The position numbers and the translations under genes are program-made. Positions 31,365 through 40,999 of a stretch of DNA of 64,000 bases are shown here, one piece after another. Numbering within the stretch: position 1 is the stretch's first letter; each line of letters begins with the position of its first letter. Origin of the DNA: Xenorhabdus beddingii (GTDB lineage Bacteria; Pseudomonadota; Gammaproteobacteria; Enterobacterales; Enterobacteriaceae); contig NZ_MUBK01000003.1 in NCBI RefSeq assembly GCF_002127545.1, positions 186,001 to 250,000 of the forward strand, in the 5' to 3' direction. The notes under the pieces are model-generated. The model searched no databases. It saw only the letters and a list, made by a program, of their open reading frames with translations, and was not told the DNA's origin.

Positions 31365-33269
31365 ATGGGTAAAATCATTGGTATCGACTTGGGAACTACC
31401 AACTCTTGTGTAGCAATTATGGACGGCACTACTGCTCGTGTGCTTGAAAACAGTGAAGGTGACCGTACCACACCTTCCATCATCGCATATACTCAGGATG
31501 GTGAAACTCTGGTTGGTCAACCAGCTAAACGTCAGGCTGTCACTAACCCGCAAAATACTCTGTTTGCCATCAAGCGTTTGATCGGCCGTCGTTTTCAGGA
31601 CGAAGAAGTTCAGCGTGACGAAGCCATCATGCCATACAAAATCATGGCAGCGGACAACGGCGATGCATGGTTGGAAGTGAAAGGCCAGAAAATGGCACCT
31701 CCTCAGGTTTCTGCTGAAGTTCTGAAAAAGATGAAGAAAACAGCGGAAGATTATCTGGGCGAGCCAGTCACCGAAGCGGTTATTACCGTTCCTGCCTACT
31801 TCAACGATGCACAGCGCCAAGCCACTAAAGATGCGGGTCGTATCGCAGGGCTGGAAGTTAAGCGTATCATCAACGAACCGACTGCTGCTGCCCTGGCTTA
31901 TGGCCTGGACAAAGAAGTGGGTAACCGTACTATCGCGGTTTACGACCTGGGTGGCGGTACTTTCGATATCTCTATCATCGAAATTGACGAAGTTGATGGC
32001 GAAAAAACGTATGAAGTTCTGGCAACCAACGGTGATACTCACTTGGGCGGTGAAGACTTCGACAGCCGTATGATCAACTATCTGGTTGACGAGTTCAAAA
32101 AAGAACAAGGCATCGACCTGCGTAACGATCCACTGGCAATGCAGCGTCTGAAAGAAGCCGCAGAGAAAGCGAAAATCGAACTTTCTTCTGCTCAGCAAAC
32201 TGACGTGAACCTGCCATACATCACTGCTGATGCAACCGGTCCTAAGCACATGAACGTTAAAGTGACCCGTGCGAAACTGGAGTCACTGGTTGAAGATCTG
32301 GTTAAACGTTCTATCGAGCCACTGAAAGTAGCCCTGAATGACGCAGGTCTGTCTGTATCTGACGTGCAAGATGTCATTCTGGTGGGTGGTCAGACACGTA
32401 TGCCAATGGTTCAGAAAGCAGTTGCAGACTTCTTCGGCAAAGAGCCACGTAAAGACGTGAACCCGGACGAAGCCGTTGCGATAGGTGCAGCCGTTCAGGG
32501 CGGCGTACTGGCAGGTGACGTGAAAGACGTTCTGCTGCTGGACGTAACCCCACTGTCTCTGGGTATCGAAACCATGGGCAGCGTGATGACTTCCCTGATT
32601 ACCAAGAACACCACTATCCCAACCAAGCATAGCCAAGTGTTCTCAACCGCAGAAGACAACCAGTCTGCGGTCACTATCCACGTACTGCAAGGTGAGCGTA
32701 AGCGTGCCAGCGATAACAAATCCCTGGGCCAGTTCAACCTGGATGGCATCCAACCAGCAATGCGCGGTACTCCGCAGATCGAAGTCACTTTCGACATCGA
32801 TGCTGATGGTATCCTGCATGTTTCTGCCAAGGATAAAAATTCAGGCCGTGAACAGAACATCACCATCAAGGCATCTTCTGGTCTGAACGAAGAAGAGATC
32901 CAACAAATGGTACGTGATGCAGAAGCAAACGCAGAAGCAGACCGTAAGTTTGAAGAATTGGTTCAAATCCGTAACCAAGCTGACCAACTGATTCACGGTA
33001 CTCGTAAACAAGTTGAAGAAGCGGGTGACAAACTGACTGCAGACGAGAAAGCAGCCATCGAGAAAGCCACTTCTGAACTGGAAACGGCGATAAAAGGCGA
33101 AGACAAAGCTGACATCGAAGCGAAGATCCAGGCTCTGGTTGAAGCGTCCAAGAAACTTCTGGAAATCGCCCAGCAACAAGCTCAGGCAGGTGCTGCTGAC
33201 GCTGGCAACGCGAAAAAAGAAGACGACGTTGTAGACGCTGAATTCGAAGAAGTTAAAGACAAAAAATAA
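31365..33269 (+). CDS. dnaK: chaperone protein DnaK (Hsp70)
   Basis: ATP-dependent Hsp70 chaperone for protein folding, working with DnaJ and GrpE; also regulates sigma-32. The N-terminal ATPase domain begins [13 protein letters not shown], includes [15 protein letters not shown] and [13 protein letters not shown], and the linker [16 protein letters not shown] leads to the substrate-binding domain. The lid ends with the acidic EEVKDKK tail. Length is 634 residues against 638 in E. coli. Heat-shock promoter is upstream; dnaJ lies 104 bases downstream with two hairpins between. Confidence 0.98.
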   Translation: MGKIIGIDLGTTNSCVAIMDGTTARVLENSEGDRTTPSIIAYTQDGETLVGQPAKRQAVTNPQNTLFAIKRLIGRRFQDEEVQRDEAIMPYKIMAADNGDAWLEVKGQKMAPPQVSAEVLKKMKKTAEDYLGEPVTEAVITVPAYFNDAQRQATKDAGRIAGLEVKRIINEPTAAALAYGLDKEVGNRTIAVYDLGGGTFDISIIEIDEVDGEKTYEVLATNGDTHLGGEDFDSRMINYLVDEFKKEQGIDLRNDPLAMQRLKEAAEKAKIELSSAQQTDVNLPYITADATGPKHMNVKVTRAKLESLVEDLVKRSIEPLKVALNDAGLSVSDVQDVILVGGQTRMPMVQKAVADFFGKEPRKDVNPDEAVAIGAAVQGGVLAGDVKDVLLLDVTPLSLGIETMGSVMTSLITKNTTIPTKHSQVFSTAEDNQSAVTIHVLQGERKRASDNKSLGQFNLDGIQPAMRGTPQIEVTFDIDADGILHVSAKDKNSGREQNITIKASSGLNEEEIQQMVRDAEANAEADRKFEELVQIRNQADQLIHGTRKQVEEAGDKLTADEKAAIEKATSELETAIKGEDKADIEAKIQALVEASKKLLEIAQQQAQAGAADAGNAKKEDDVVDAEFEEVKDKK

Positions 33270-33287
33270 TAGCCCTTAGCGGGCAAA

Positions 33288-33306
33288 GTAACAGGGCGCC
33301 TGTTAC
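33288..33306 (+). other. dnaK-dnaJ hairpin 1
   Basis: GTAACAGG/CCTGTTAC perfect 8-bp stem with a 3-base loop, 18 bases after the dnaK stop codon; no T-run, so transcription probably continues into dnaJ. Confidence 0.65.
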
Positions 33307-33316
33307 TTGTTAACTG

Positions 33317-33348
33317 GCACGGGCGTTGAGGTAACTCCACGCCCGTGC
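33317..33348 (+). other. dnaK-dnaJ hairpin 2
   Basis: GCACGGGCGT/ACGCCCGTGC perfect 10-bp GC-rich stem with a 12-base loop, ending 25 bases before dnaJ. No T-run; may stabilise the dnaK 3' end or lower dnaJ expression relative to dnaK. Confidence 0.7.
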
Positions 33349-33373
33349 GTGCGTGTTAAGGGTAAACAATACG

Positions 33374-34510
33374 ATGGCAAAGAAAGATTATTACGAAGTT
33401 TTGGGCGTCGCCAAAACCGCAGACGAAAAAGAGATCAAAAAAGCCTATAAACGGCTGGCAATGAAATTTCACCCTGACCGTAATCAGGGCGATAAAGATG
33501 CTGAAAGTAAATTTAAAGAAATTAAAGAAGCGTATGAAATCCTGACGGACTCTCAGAAACGCGCCGCTTATGACCAATATGGTCATGCTGCCTTTGAACA
33601 GGGCGGCATGGGCGGTGGCGCAGGTGGCTTCGGTGGTGGAGCTGAGTTTAGCGATATCTTTGGTGACGTTTTCGGCGATATTTTCGGTGGTGGTCGCCGT
33701 CAACAGCGCCCCAGCCGTGGCTCAGACCTGCGTTACAATATGGAATTAACCCTGGAAGAAGCTGTCCGTGGTGTGACCAAAGAGATCCGCATTCCAACAT
33801 TGGAATCCTGTGATAGCTGTCATGGCAGCGGAGCAAAAGCAGGCACCAGCCCAGAAACTTGCTCAACCTGTCACGGTGCAGGCCAGGTGCAAATGCGTCA
33901 GGGGTTCTTCGCGGTTCAGCAACCTTGTCCTCAGTGCCATGGTCGTGGAAAAATCATCAAAAACCCTTGCGGCAAATGTCATGGGCATGGTCGCGTTGAA
34001 AAATACAAAACCCTGTCTGTTAAAATTCCAGCGGGCGTTGATACCGGCGATCGCATTCGCTTAAGTGGCGAGGGAGAAGCCGGTGAGCAGGGTGCACCAG
34101 CCGGTGATTTGTACGTACAGGTTCAAGTTAAGACTCACCACATCTTTGAACGCGATGGTAGCAACCTCTATTGTGAAGTCCCTATTCACTTCGCAACGGC
34201 GGCATTAGGTGGCGAAATTGAAGTCCCTACCCTTGATGGCCGCGTCAGCCTGAAAATCCCTGCGGAAACGCAAACGGGCAAATTGTTCCGCATGAAAGGT
34301 AAAGGGGTAAAATCCGTTCGTGGCGGTGTACAGGGCGACTTGCTGTGCCGTGTTGTCGTAGAAACGCCGGTTAAACTGAATGAAGAGCAGAAAGAGCTGA
34401 TGCGTAAATTGGGTGAATCTTTTGGCGGAAAAGGCGGTGAAACCAATAGCCCTCGTTCCAAGAGCTTCCTTGATGGCGTGAAGAAATTTTTTGATGATTT
34501 GACTAAGTAA
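33374..34510 (+). CDS. dnaJ: chaperone protein DnaJ (Hsp40)
   Basis: Hsp40 cochaperone that delivers substrates to DnaK and stimulates its ATPase. The J domain has the HPD triad in FHPDRNQG, followed by a Gly/Phe-rich linker, then four CxxCxGxG zinc repeats ([32 protein letters not shown]) and the C-terminal substrate-binding domains. Start [12 protein letters not shown] at 33374 gives 378 residues (E. coli 376); the seven in-frame codons upstream are rejected. Operon partner of dnaK. Confidence 0.97.
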   Translation: MAKKDYYEVLGVAKTADEKEIKKAYKRLAMKFHPDRNQGDKDAESKFKEIKEAYEILTDSQKRAAYDQYGHAAFEQGGMGGGAGGFGGGAEFSDIFGDVFGDIFGGGRRQQRPSRGSDLRYNMELTLEEAVRGVTKEIRIPTLESCDSCHGSGAKAGTSPETCSTCHGAGQVQMRQGFFAVQQPCPQCHGRGKIIKNPCGKCHGHGRVEKYKTLSVKIPAGVDTGDRIRLSGEGEAGEQGAPAGDLYVQVQVKTHHIFERDGSNLYCEVPIHFATAALGGEIEVPTLDGRVSLKIPAETQTGKLFRMKGKGVKSVRGGVQGDLLCRVVVETPVKLNEEQKELMRKLGESFGGKGGETNSPRSKSFLDGVKKFFDDLTK

Positions 34511-34759
34511 TTTAATTACCTTAGTGAAATCTTTGTTAATAATCCCTGCTATTATCCTTATAATTAATTGATAATAAGCAGGGACTTATTAATTTATTCT
34601 TTCTAATAACACTAACATACCCAATTCTCTGATTGAAGTTTTGCTAAAAATAGAGCAGACTATCCCACATAGTAATGCATGACATTATAATTCCTTACCA
34701 CGTTATACTCACTTTACATATTTTCCACAGTTCTAATTATAAATTATCATGAGGTTAGA

Positions 34760-35509
34760 ATGATGATTGAAAATATCTTACAAGATGCAATAAGACATTC
34801 TCGATATGTTTTTCGTGGTAAAACAACGAATAAAACTTATCGTGACACTACAAGGCTATCTGAAAATAAAAGAGCAATGTATGATCCCCAAAATATTACA
34901 TCAAGGGAAGATAAACATGATGAATTTTTAGATAAACTTCATAAAATAGAGCATCCTATTAATCAATATCAATATTCCTTATCTCAATCAGATGCTGGTG
35001 AAGAATTAATTGGAAACTGTGGTGAATTAACGACAGCAGTATTCAGCTACTTAGCTAAACATAGGTCTAGTGATATCTTAGAATGTCTTAGGTCACATGG
35101 CAGATGGGATAGAAGTAATGCAATGAAACCCATTTATATACTGTTTCTGGTTTTTGACAACCCATATGATCATTGTATTACTGTTATTACTCATCCTGAG
35201 CACACACAGCATATACCTAAGATAGGGCAGAGCTATAGGGCACTCCCTGATAACTCTTGGGTATGTGACTCGTGGGCCAAGATAGCTTGTTCATCTGAGG
35301 AATATATTACCAGATGGAAAGTTAAGATGCTGAGATGGGAACTAGTAGGAAAAACAACATCTATATATCAACCAGAGCAGGAACTGGATGACGATATGCA
35401 TTATCCGTCATCATTGAGACCGCGTAATTATCACGCCATGACCCATAGCATAAAAAGAGTGGAACATATGGCAGTAATACATCCTAATGGTAGTACGAAT
35501 ATAATATGA
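34760..35509 (+). CDS. unknown protein with a Cys-His-Asp triad pattern, possible secreted effector
   Basis: I do not recognise this 249-residue protein. The core holds NCGEL (Cys87), YDHCITVI (His138) and VCDSWAK (Asp170). This is the order and spacing style of papain-fold bacterial effectors and deamidases (NCGE, then DH, then D-x-W). There is no signal peptide or membrane span. Lys/Arg-rich N-terminal 65 residues look unstructured. The gene is AT-rich, sits between dnaJ and nhaA where E. coli has none, and is followed by a degenerate repeat fragment. The ATG has a GAGG-type site 7 bases before. Function as protease, deamidase or toxin is inference. Confidence 0.65.
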   Translation: MMIENILQDAIRHSRYVFRGKTTNKTYRDTTRLSENKRAMYDPQNITSREDKHDEFLDKLHKIEHPINQYQYSLSQSDAGEELIGNCGELTTAVFSYLAKHRSSDILECLRSHGRWDRSNAMKPIYILFLVFDNPYDHCITVITHPEHTQHIPKIGQSYRALPDNSWVCDSWAKIACSSEEYITRWKVKMLRWELVGKTTSIYQPEQELDDDMHYPSSLRPRNYHAMTHSIKRVEHMAVIHPNGSTNII

Positions 35510-35836
35510 TAATTTTCAAGTGATACCCGTTGTTTTTCAAGTTGTAACTTTGTCGGCGGTGCTCACTCGCTTCAGTCACTGTTCTTGCTAAATATATCAA
35601 TTGTGGAATATAAAATATGTTTAATTATAACCATGGCTGTTATATAAAAATTCCTTTATTAACAATAAACCTAGATGTAACAGCCCTATTTATATAGAGA
35701 TTTTTACAATAATCCCAAGACCATATAATGGTGATCTATTATCCTTCACATATCAGTAATAAAGATAATAGGAATAAAAATATTCCCAACTTAATTGAGA
35801 GTAATGAATTTCTATTTATCATTGCCTACTAACCCA
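35510..35836. other. gap between the triad protein and EamA genes
   Basis: 327 AT-rich bases. The first 80 contain a degenerate fragment of the palindromic intergenic repeat found after ribF. No gene seen in the rest. Confidence 0.55.
35522..35590 (-). repeat. degenerate fragment of the palindromic intergenic repeat
   Basis: GATACCC followed by TTTTTCAAGTTGTAACTTTGTCGGC and CTCAC..CAGTCAC aligns, with substitutions, to the reverse complement of the first half of the element at 40848-40971. It ends abruptly at GTTCTTG. Confidence 0.6.
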
Positions 35837-36682
35837 TTACGCCAATTTAGTCCCAATAACTCCAGTCACAATTACAACACAGGCCAATAATCGCATTTTG
35901 CTAAACGGTTCCCGCAAGATAAAAACTGACAATAACATAGCAAACAGCACACTGGTTTCGCGCAATGCAGCAACCAGCACAATGGGAGCATAGCTCATCG
36001 CCCAAATGACAATTCCATAACTTAGTAGTTGCATCAATCCCCCCAGCAATCCCTGCTTCCAGTATTGACAAATATTCTTTCCAGCCATATTCCAATACTT
36101 GAAATACATAATGACGCCCATTACCCAACCATTAACCGCAAATAACCACAAAATATAGGTCAGGGCACTATCGCTGGTGCGGGAGCCTACCCCATCAGAC
36201 AAGGTATAACAGGCCGTAAATACCGAGGTTGTCATGGCTGCAATCAATGTCTTGCGATCCAAATGAAGCGATTTTTTCCCTTGTGGAAACGCAATCAGAA
36301 TGATCCCCACAATGATTAACCCGACTCCCAGCATCGTGAAAGGTGGTAGCCTTTCCCGCAGAATTAACCAACTCAATAAGGCAGTAATGAGTGGTGCGCA
36401 TCCCCTGGCAATTGGATAAACCTGACTTAAATCTCCCGTGGAGTAAGAACGACTTAAAAACAGGCAATAACCGGTATGCAGAATGGCGGACAAGATTAAC
36501 CACGGTAGAGAAGCGAAGGTCGGTAATCCCACCCAGAATAATCCTGATGTTGCAATCAACCCGGCAAAAAAGACGATAATAGAAATACCCAAGAACCGAT
36601 CAGCGCTAGACTTTACTAAAATATTCCAACTGGCATGCAACAAAGCCGCACAAAGAACCCACAAGAAAAGTAAAGTCGTCAT
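35837..36682 (-). CDS. EamA/DMT-superfamily transporter
   Basis: Inner-membrane protein of 281 residues with ten predicted spans arranged as two five-span EamA repeats, typical of drug/metabolite exporters. Motifs are ALLHASWNILVKSS at the start and PIVLVAALRETSVLFAMLLSVFILREP in the second repeat. The substrate is not known. It lies before nhaA in opposite orientation, in an accessory gap together with the unknown triad protein; E. coli lacks both here. Confidence 0.85.
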   Translation of the reverse strand: MTTLLFLWVLCAALLHASWNILVKSSADRFLGISIIVFFAGLIATSGLFWVGLPTFASLPWLILSAILHTGYCLFLSRSYSTGDLSQVYPIARGCAPLITALLSWLILRERLPPFTMLGVGLIIVGIILIAFPQGKKSLHLDRKTLIAAMTTSVFTACYTLSDGVGSRTSDSALTYILWLFAVNGWVMGVIMYFKYWNMAGKNICQYWKQGLLGGLMQLLSYGIVIWAMSYAPIVLVAALRETSVLFAMLLSVFILREPFSKMRLLACVVIVTGVIGTKLA

Positions 36683-36888
36683 AAGGTAATTGACTCACAT
36701 TGTTAGCGATATTGATGATAAGGACATCATCTTTTGTTTAGTGCAATTTATCAATAACTGAAAACAGGTTACTTACACAAAGTAATAATTCGAATAAAAC
36801 GAAAAGTATCGCACATATAATCTACTTTTTCCGATATCATGTCTGTCATAACATAAGCACTTCGATTAATTTCATAGGTTATCTATTC

Positions 36889-38070
36889 ATGACTGCAATC
36901 ATTCGCCAGTTTTTGAAGTTAGAGGCAGCAGGAGGAATTATCCTCATTATTGCGGCCATTATTGCGCTGGTTATGGCGAATACGCCATTGCAGGGTATTT
37001 ATCATCAATTTATCAATCTTCCTGTTGCCGTGCAATTTGCCGCATTGGAAATCAACAAGCCTTTATTATTATGGATAAATGATGGCTTAATGGCGGTATT
37101 TTTCCTCATTGTCGGACTGGAAGTAAAACGGGAACTCATGGAAGGCTCGCTTGCGGGTCGTGACAAGGCGATTTTCCCTGCCATTGCTGCACTTGGAGGC
37201 ATGTTGGCTCCTGCACTCATCTATTTACTGTTTAATGGCAGTGATGACATTGCACGGCAAGGTTGGGCCATTCCCGCAGCGACAGATATCGCCTTTGCAC
37301 TTGGCGTCATGGCGTTATTGGGCAGGCGTGTTCCCACCGCATTAAAAGTCTTTTTACTTGCATTAGCCATCATTGATGACTTAGGCGTGATCATTATTAT
37401 CGCCTTGTTCTATACCAAAACCGTTTCTTTGGGGGCATTAGGTCTGGCGGCAGCCATGATTGTGCTTCTGGCCTGGATGAACTGGAAAGGAATAGCCAAA
37501 ACATCCGCTTATCTGGCTGTCGGTGTTGTTTTATGGGTTTGTATCTTAAAATCGGGTGTTCATGCCACGCTGGCTGGGGTTATCGTTGGGTTCCTGATCC
37601 CTCTGCGCGACAAAAAAGGACATTCACCGTCCGAAACACTGGAGCATGAACTGCACCCTTGGGTAGCTTATTTAATTCTGCCCCTGTTTGCTTTTGCCAA
37701 TGCCGGCGTTTCATTGCAGGGTGTCACACTGGATGGCTTAACAAGCCTGTTACCCGTGGGCGTTGCACTTGGTCTGTTCATCGGTAAGCCATTGGGCATT
37801 TTTCTGTTTAGCTGGATTTCAGTAAAACTGGGACTGGCTAAGTTACCGGAAGAAATTGGCATGAGGCAAATTTTTGCCGTTTCCGTGCTGTGTGGGATCG
37901 GATTTACCATGTCTATCTTTATTTCTGGTCTGGCATTCGAAGGTCTCAATGACGCTTTCAGTACTTATTCACGCTTGGGTATATTGATTGGCTCCACAAC
38001 TGCGGCTATCGTCGGCTATGGATTGTTAAACAGACTATTGCCGAAGAAAAATACCGAAGAAAAAACGTAG
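36889..38070 (+). CDS. nhaA: Na+/H+ antiporter NhaA
   Basis: Inner-membrane electrogenic sodium/proton antiporter for pH and salt homeostasis. Twelve spans; the ion-binding aspartate pair is in [14 protein letters not shown], and [17 protein letters not shown] is conserved. Length is 393 residues against 388 in E. coli. nhaR, its LysR activator, follows as in E. coli with a 223-base gap. Confidence 0.96.
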   Translation: MTAIIRQFLKLEAAGGIILIIAAIIALVMANTPLQGIYHQFINLPVAVQFAALEINKPLLLWINDGLMAVFFLIVGLEVKRELMEGSLAGRDKAIFPAIAALGGMLAPALIYLLFNGSDDIARQGWAIPAATDIAFALGVMALLGRRVPTALKVFLLALAIIDDLGVIIIIALFYTKTVSLGALGLAAAMIVLLAWMNWKGIAKTSAYLAVGVVLWVCILKSGVHATLAGVIVGFLIPLRDKKGHSPSETLEHELHPWVAYLILPLFAFANAGVSLQGVTLDGLTSLLPVGVALGLFIGKPLGIFLFSWISVKLGLAKLPEEIGMRQIFAVSVLCGIGFTMSIFISGLAFEGLNDAFSTYSRLGILIGSTTAAIVGYGLLNRLLPKKNTEEKT

Positions 38071-38293
38071 CCAAAAGCAAATGAATAGACTAATTTAAGC
38101 CCAGAACCAGAACTCATTTCCGAAGTAATTCATTCCGTTAGGGTTCGCGACATAGCAGTTAAACAAGAGTCATTAAACATGTCGGGTCGCGAATATTTAT
38201 ATCAATAGAAAATAGGGGAACGCCATAATCTGGCGGCCTCAAATGTAGGGTCACGGCTGTCATACAGATGTGAGGCAATACAAGGATAAATAT

Positions 38294-39220
38294 ATGCGGG
38301 TTTCACATTTAAATTTTAACCACCTCTATTATTTTTGGCATGTTTGTAAGGAAGGTTCTGTTGTGGGTGCCGCAGAAGCGCTATACCTGACACCACAGAC
38401 CATTACCGGGCAAATTAAGGCATTAGAAGAACGCCTGGGTGGAAAATTATTCAAGCGGCAGGGAAGAGGCTTGGTGCCCTCTGAACTGGGGCAGTTAATT
38501 TTCCGCTATGCGGATAAAATGTTTACGCTCAGTCAAGAAATGTTGGATATCGTCACTTACAGCAGAGAATCAAACCTGCTGTTTGATGTGGGTGTCGCTG
38601 ATGCACTCTCCAAGCGTTTAGTCAGCAAGGTGTTGGAAACCACGGTGGTAGAGCATGAGAAAATTCACTTGCGTTGTTTTGAATCAACGCATGAAATGCT
38701 GCTTGAGCAACTCAGCCAACATAAGCTGGATATGATCTTATCAGATTGTCCGGTAGATTCTTCCCAGCAGGAAGGCTTGTTTTCAGTGAAATTGGGTGAG
38801 TGCAATATTAGTTTTTACTGCCGCCAGCCAATCCCGGAGAAACCGTTTCCTGAATGTTTGGAAGAACGCCGTTTGCTGATCCCCGGCCGCCGCTCCATGC
38901 TGGGTAGAAAACTTCTGACATGGATACGCAACAAGAATCTTCAGGTTGAGGTACTGGGAGAATTTGATGATGCGGCACTGATGAAGGCATTTGGCCTGTA
39001 CCACAACGCCATTTTCATTGCCCCTTCTTTCTATGCCAACGATATTTTTGCCGACAGCGATATTGTTGAAATAGGCCGGCTGGATACCGTACAAGAAGAG
39101 TATTACGTCATCTTCGCAGAACGCATGATCCAACATCCGGCAGTCCAGCGAGTGTGCAACAAGGATTTTTCTGCTTTATTCAGCGCTCCGCCTAAAAGCA
39201 GCCCTAAAAGGTTACGTTAA
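38294..39220 (+). CDS. nhaR: transcriptional activator NhaR
   Basis: LysR-family Na+-responsive activator of nhaA. The helix-turn-helix lies in [33 protein letters not shown] (positions about 6-38), with the ligand domain after it including [18 protein letters not shown]. The ATG at 38294 has CAAGGA 8 bases upstream and matches E. coli MSMSHINYNHLYY; the in-frame ATG at 38270 was rejected. It has 308 residues (E. coli 301). It converges on rpsT through a shared terminator. Confidence 0.95.
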   Translation: MRVSHLNFNHLYYFWHVCKEGSVVGAAEALYLTPQTITGQIKALEERLGGKLFKRQGRGLVPSELGQLIFRYADKMFTLSQEMLDIVTYSRESNLLFDVGVADALSKRLVSKVLETTVVEHEKIHLRCFESTHEMLLEQLSQHKLDMILSDCPVDSSQQEGLFSVKLGECNISFYCRQPIPEKPFPECLEERRLLIPGRRSMLGRKLLTWIRNKNLQVEVLGEFDDAALMKAFGLYHNAIFIAPSFYANDIFADSDIVEIGRLDTVQEEYYVIFAERMIQHPAVQRVCNKDFSALFSAPPKSSPKRLR

Positions 39221-39249
39221 ACGATCCACTAAACACCCAGAGACAAAAA

Positions 39250-39273
39250 AACCGGCTTAAAGCCGGTTTTTTT
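39250..39273. terminator. bidirectional terminator between nhaR and rpsT
   Basis: Stem AACCGGCT/AGCCGGTT with A-run before and T7 after; between convergent stop codons. Confidence 0.88.
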
Positions 39274-39293
39274 CAGCATAGCCAAAACAATGA

Positions 39294-39554
39294 TTACATT
39301 GCTTTGATTTGCGCTGCCAGAGCAGATTTATGACGTGCTGCTTTATTTTTGTGGATCAGACCCTTACAGGCGTGACGATCAACAATTGGTTGCATGTCAT
39401 TAAATGCTTTCTGTGCAGCTTCTTTATCGCCAGAAGCGATAGCCGCGTATACTTTCTTGATAAAAGTACGCACCATAGAACGACGGCTTGCATTGTGCTG
39501 ACGGCGTTTCTCAGACTGTACGGCGCGTTTCTTAGCTGATTTGATATTAGCCAA
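39294..39554 (-). CDS. rpsT: 30S ribosomal protein S20
   Basis: S20 of the small ribosomal subunit, binding 16S rRNA. It has 86 residues against 87 in E. coli. It is highly basic with the conserved [27 protein letters not shown] start and [12 protein letters not shown] near the end (cited here in two blocks of the full-length family sequence). The ATG is certain; in E. coli this is a UUG start. It is divergent from ribF over a 348-base gap that should hold its promoters. Confidence 0.97.
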   Translation of the reverse strand: MANIKSAKKRAVQSEKRRQHNASRRSMVRTFIKKVYAAIASGDKEAAQKAFNDMQPIVDRHACKGLIHKNKAARHKSALAAQIKAM

Positions 39555-39902
39555 GGTCCAACTCCCAAATATATTCTATCGAGGACAATTCAAAGGCCGA
39601 GGAATATGCCTGTTCAGCCTTCTTTTGTCAATGGATTTGTGCAAATAAGCGTCGTTGTACGGCGACGCTGGTTACGTTGTGATGGGGCGGGATTTTATCA
39701 GCTTACTGAAAGGGAATACAGTCTTTCGCAATAAAAAACTGAATGAATCGCAGAGAAATGCGATAAATTAAATATTTTTCGGGCATCTGGCCTATTTTTA
39801 TTGTATGAATCAGGTTATTAATTAAAACCCTTTGTGATAGTGGGTTAACCTTGAGCTTTGTACAAGGTATAATCCGGCAATTTCCACGGTATTGAGCCAG
39901 CT
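39555..39902. other. rpsT-ribF intergenic region
   Basis: 348 bases between divergent rpsT and ribF. Expected to hold both promoters. No gene or clear operator seen. Confidence 0.55.
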
Positions 39903-40847
39903 ATGGAGCTAATTCGCGGTATACACAATATCCGGGCGCGTCACCATGGTTGCGTGCTGACGATTGGTAATTTTGATGGTGTCCATCGCGGGCATCAGGC
40001 TTTATTAAAACATGTGAAGCAAGAAGGGCGGCGTCTCGGGCTACCGACGATGGTCATGATTTTCGAACCGCAGCCTCTGGAAGTTTTTGTTGCAGATAAA
40101 GCACCCGCTCGCCTGACACGGCTGAGAGATAAAATAAAATATCTCGCTCAAAATGGGGTTGATTATCTGTTGTGTGTGAAATTTGACAGTCACTTTGCAG
40201 CCAACTCACCTGAAACCTTTGTTTCGCGGTTGCTCGTTGAAAAGCTGGGTGTTAAGTTTCTGGCGATAGGAGATGATTTCCGCTTTGGCAAAAATCGCCG
40301 AGGTGATTTTCACTATTTGCAGCAAGCAGGTAAACAATACCATTTTGAGGTCGCCAGTACGGACAGCTTTTGTGACAGTGGTCTTCGGATCAGCAGTACA
40401 GCCATTCGTCAGGCACTGCAACGTGATGATCTGGCATTGGCTGAAATATTACTGGGTCATCCATACAGCATAAGCGGCAGAGTCGTTCACGGTAAGCAAT
40501 TGGGGCGTACCATCGGATTTCCCACAGCTAACTTACCGTTGAAACGCCTGGTTACGCCAGTTAAGGGCGTTTATGCTGTTGAAGTCCATGGATTGGGCGA
40601 TAAACCTTTACCGGGTGTTGCAAATATAGGCAACCGCCCCACAGTTGCGGGTCAAGGCCAGCAACTGGAAGTGCATTTAATTGATACCCAAATGGATCTG
40701 TACGGGCATCATATTGATGTGGTATTACGCAAAAAATTGCGTGATGAGCAGCGGTTTGCTTCGCTTGATGCGCTTAAGCAGCAAATCGCAAATGATGTGG
40801 TTGCGGCAAGAGACTACCTTTTGCAGCGATCCGAATCATGTATCTGA
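39903..40847 (+). CDS. ribF: bifunctional riboflavin kinase / FAD synthetase RibF
   Basis: Converts riboflavin to FMN and then FAD. The N-terminal nucleotidyltransferase domain has TIGNFDGVHRGHQAL and the RISSTAIRQAL motif. The C-terminal flavokinase domain has GRTIGFPTANL and GVANIGNRPT. It has 314 residues (E. coli 313). Its TGA stop lies just before a palindromic intergenic repeat that separates it from ileS. Confidence 0.97.
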   Translation: MELIRGIHNIRARHHGCVLTIGNFDGVHRGHQALLKHVKQEGRRLGLPTMVMIFEPQPLEVFVADKAPARLTRLRDKIKYLAQNGVDYLLCVKFDSHFAANSPETFVSRLLVEKLGVKFLAIGDDFRFGKNRRGDFHYLQQAGKQYHFEVASTDSFCDSGLRISSTAIRQALQRDDLALAEILLGHPYSISGRVVHGKQLGRTIGFPTANLPLKRLVTPVKGVYAVEVHGLGDKPLPGVANIGNRPTVAGQGQQLEVHLIDTQMDLYGHHIDVVLRKKLRDEQRFASLDALKQQIANDVVAARDYLLQRSESCI

Positions 40848-40971
40848 TATCCAATAGATTTCAAGTTGCAGCGCGACGGCAAGTGAGCGAACCCCCAAGA
40901 ACATAGCTCACTATGTGACTGGGGTGAGAGAACGCAGCCAACAAAGCCGCAGCTTGAAAGATGAAGGATAT
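40848..40971. repeat. palindromic intergenic repeat element
   Basis: About 124 bases with inverted ends: TATCC..ATC/GATTTCAAGTTGC at the left and GCAGCTTGAAAGATGAAGGATA at the right (read as reverse complement TATCCTTCATCTTTCAAGCTGC). It fills the ribF-ileS gap, starting on the ribF stop codon. I recognise it as a repeat found between genes in Xenorhabdus, Photorhabdus and Yersinia; its family name is uncertain. A decayed relative is at 35522-35590. Confidence 0.75.
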
Positions 40972-40999
40972 AGCGGAAAATTGGAACTGAGAACCTATA

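Noticed and set aside
31320..32249. A 309-codon minus-strand open frame opposite dnaK
   Set aside because: Shadow of dnaK caused by codon bias; it would also cover the dnaK start region.
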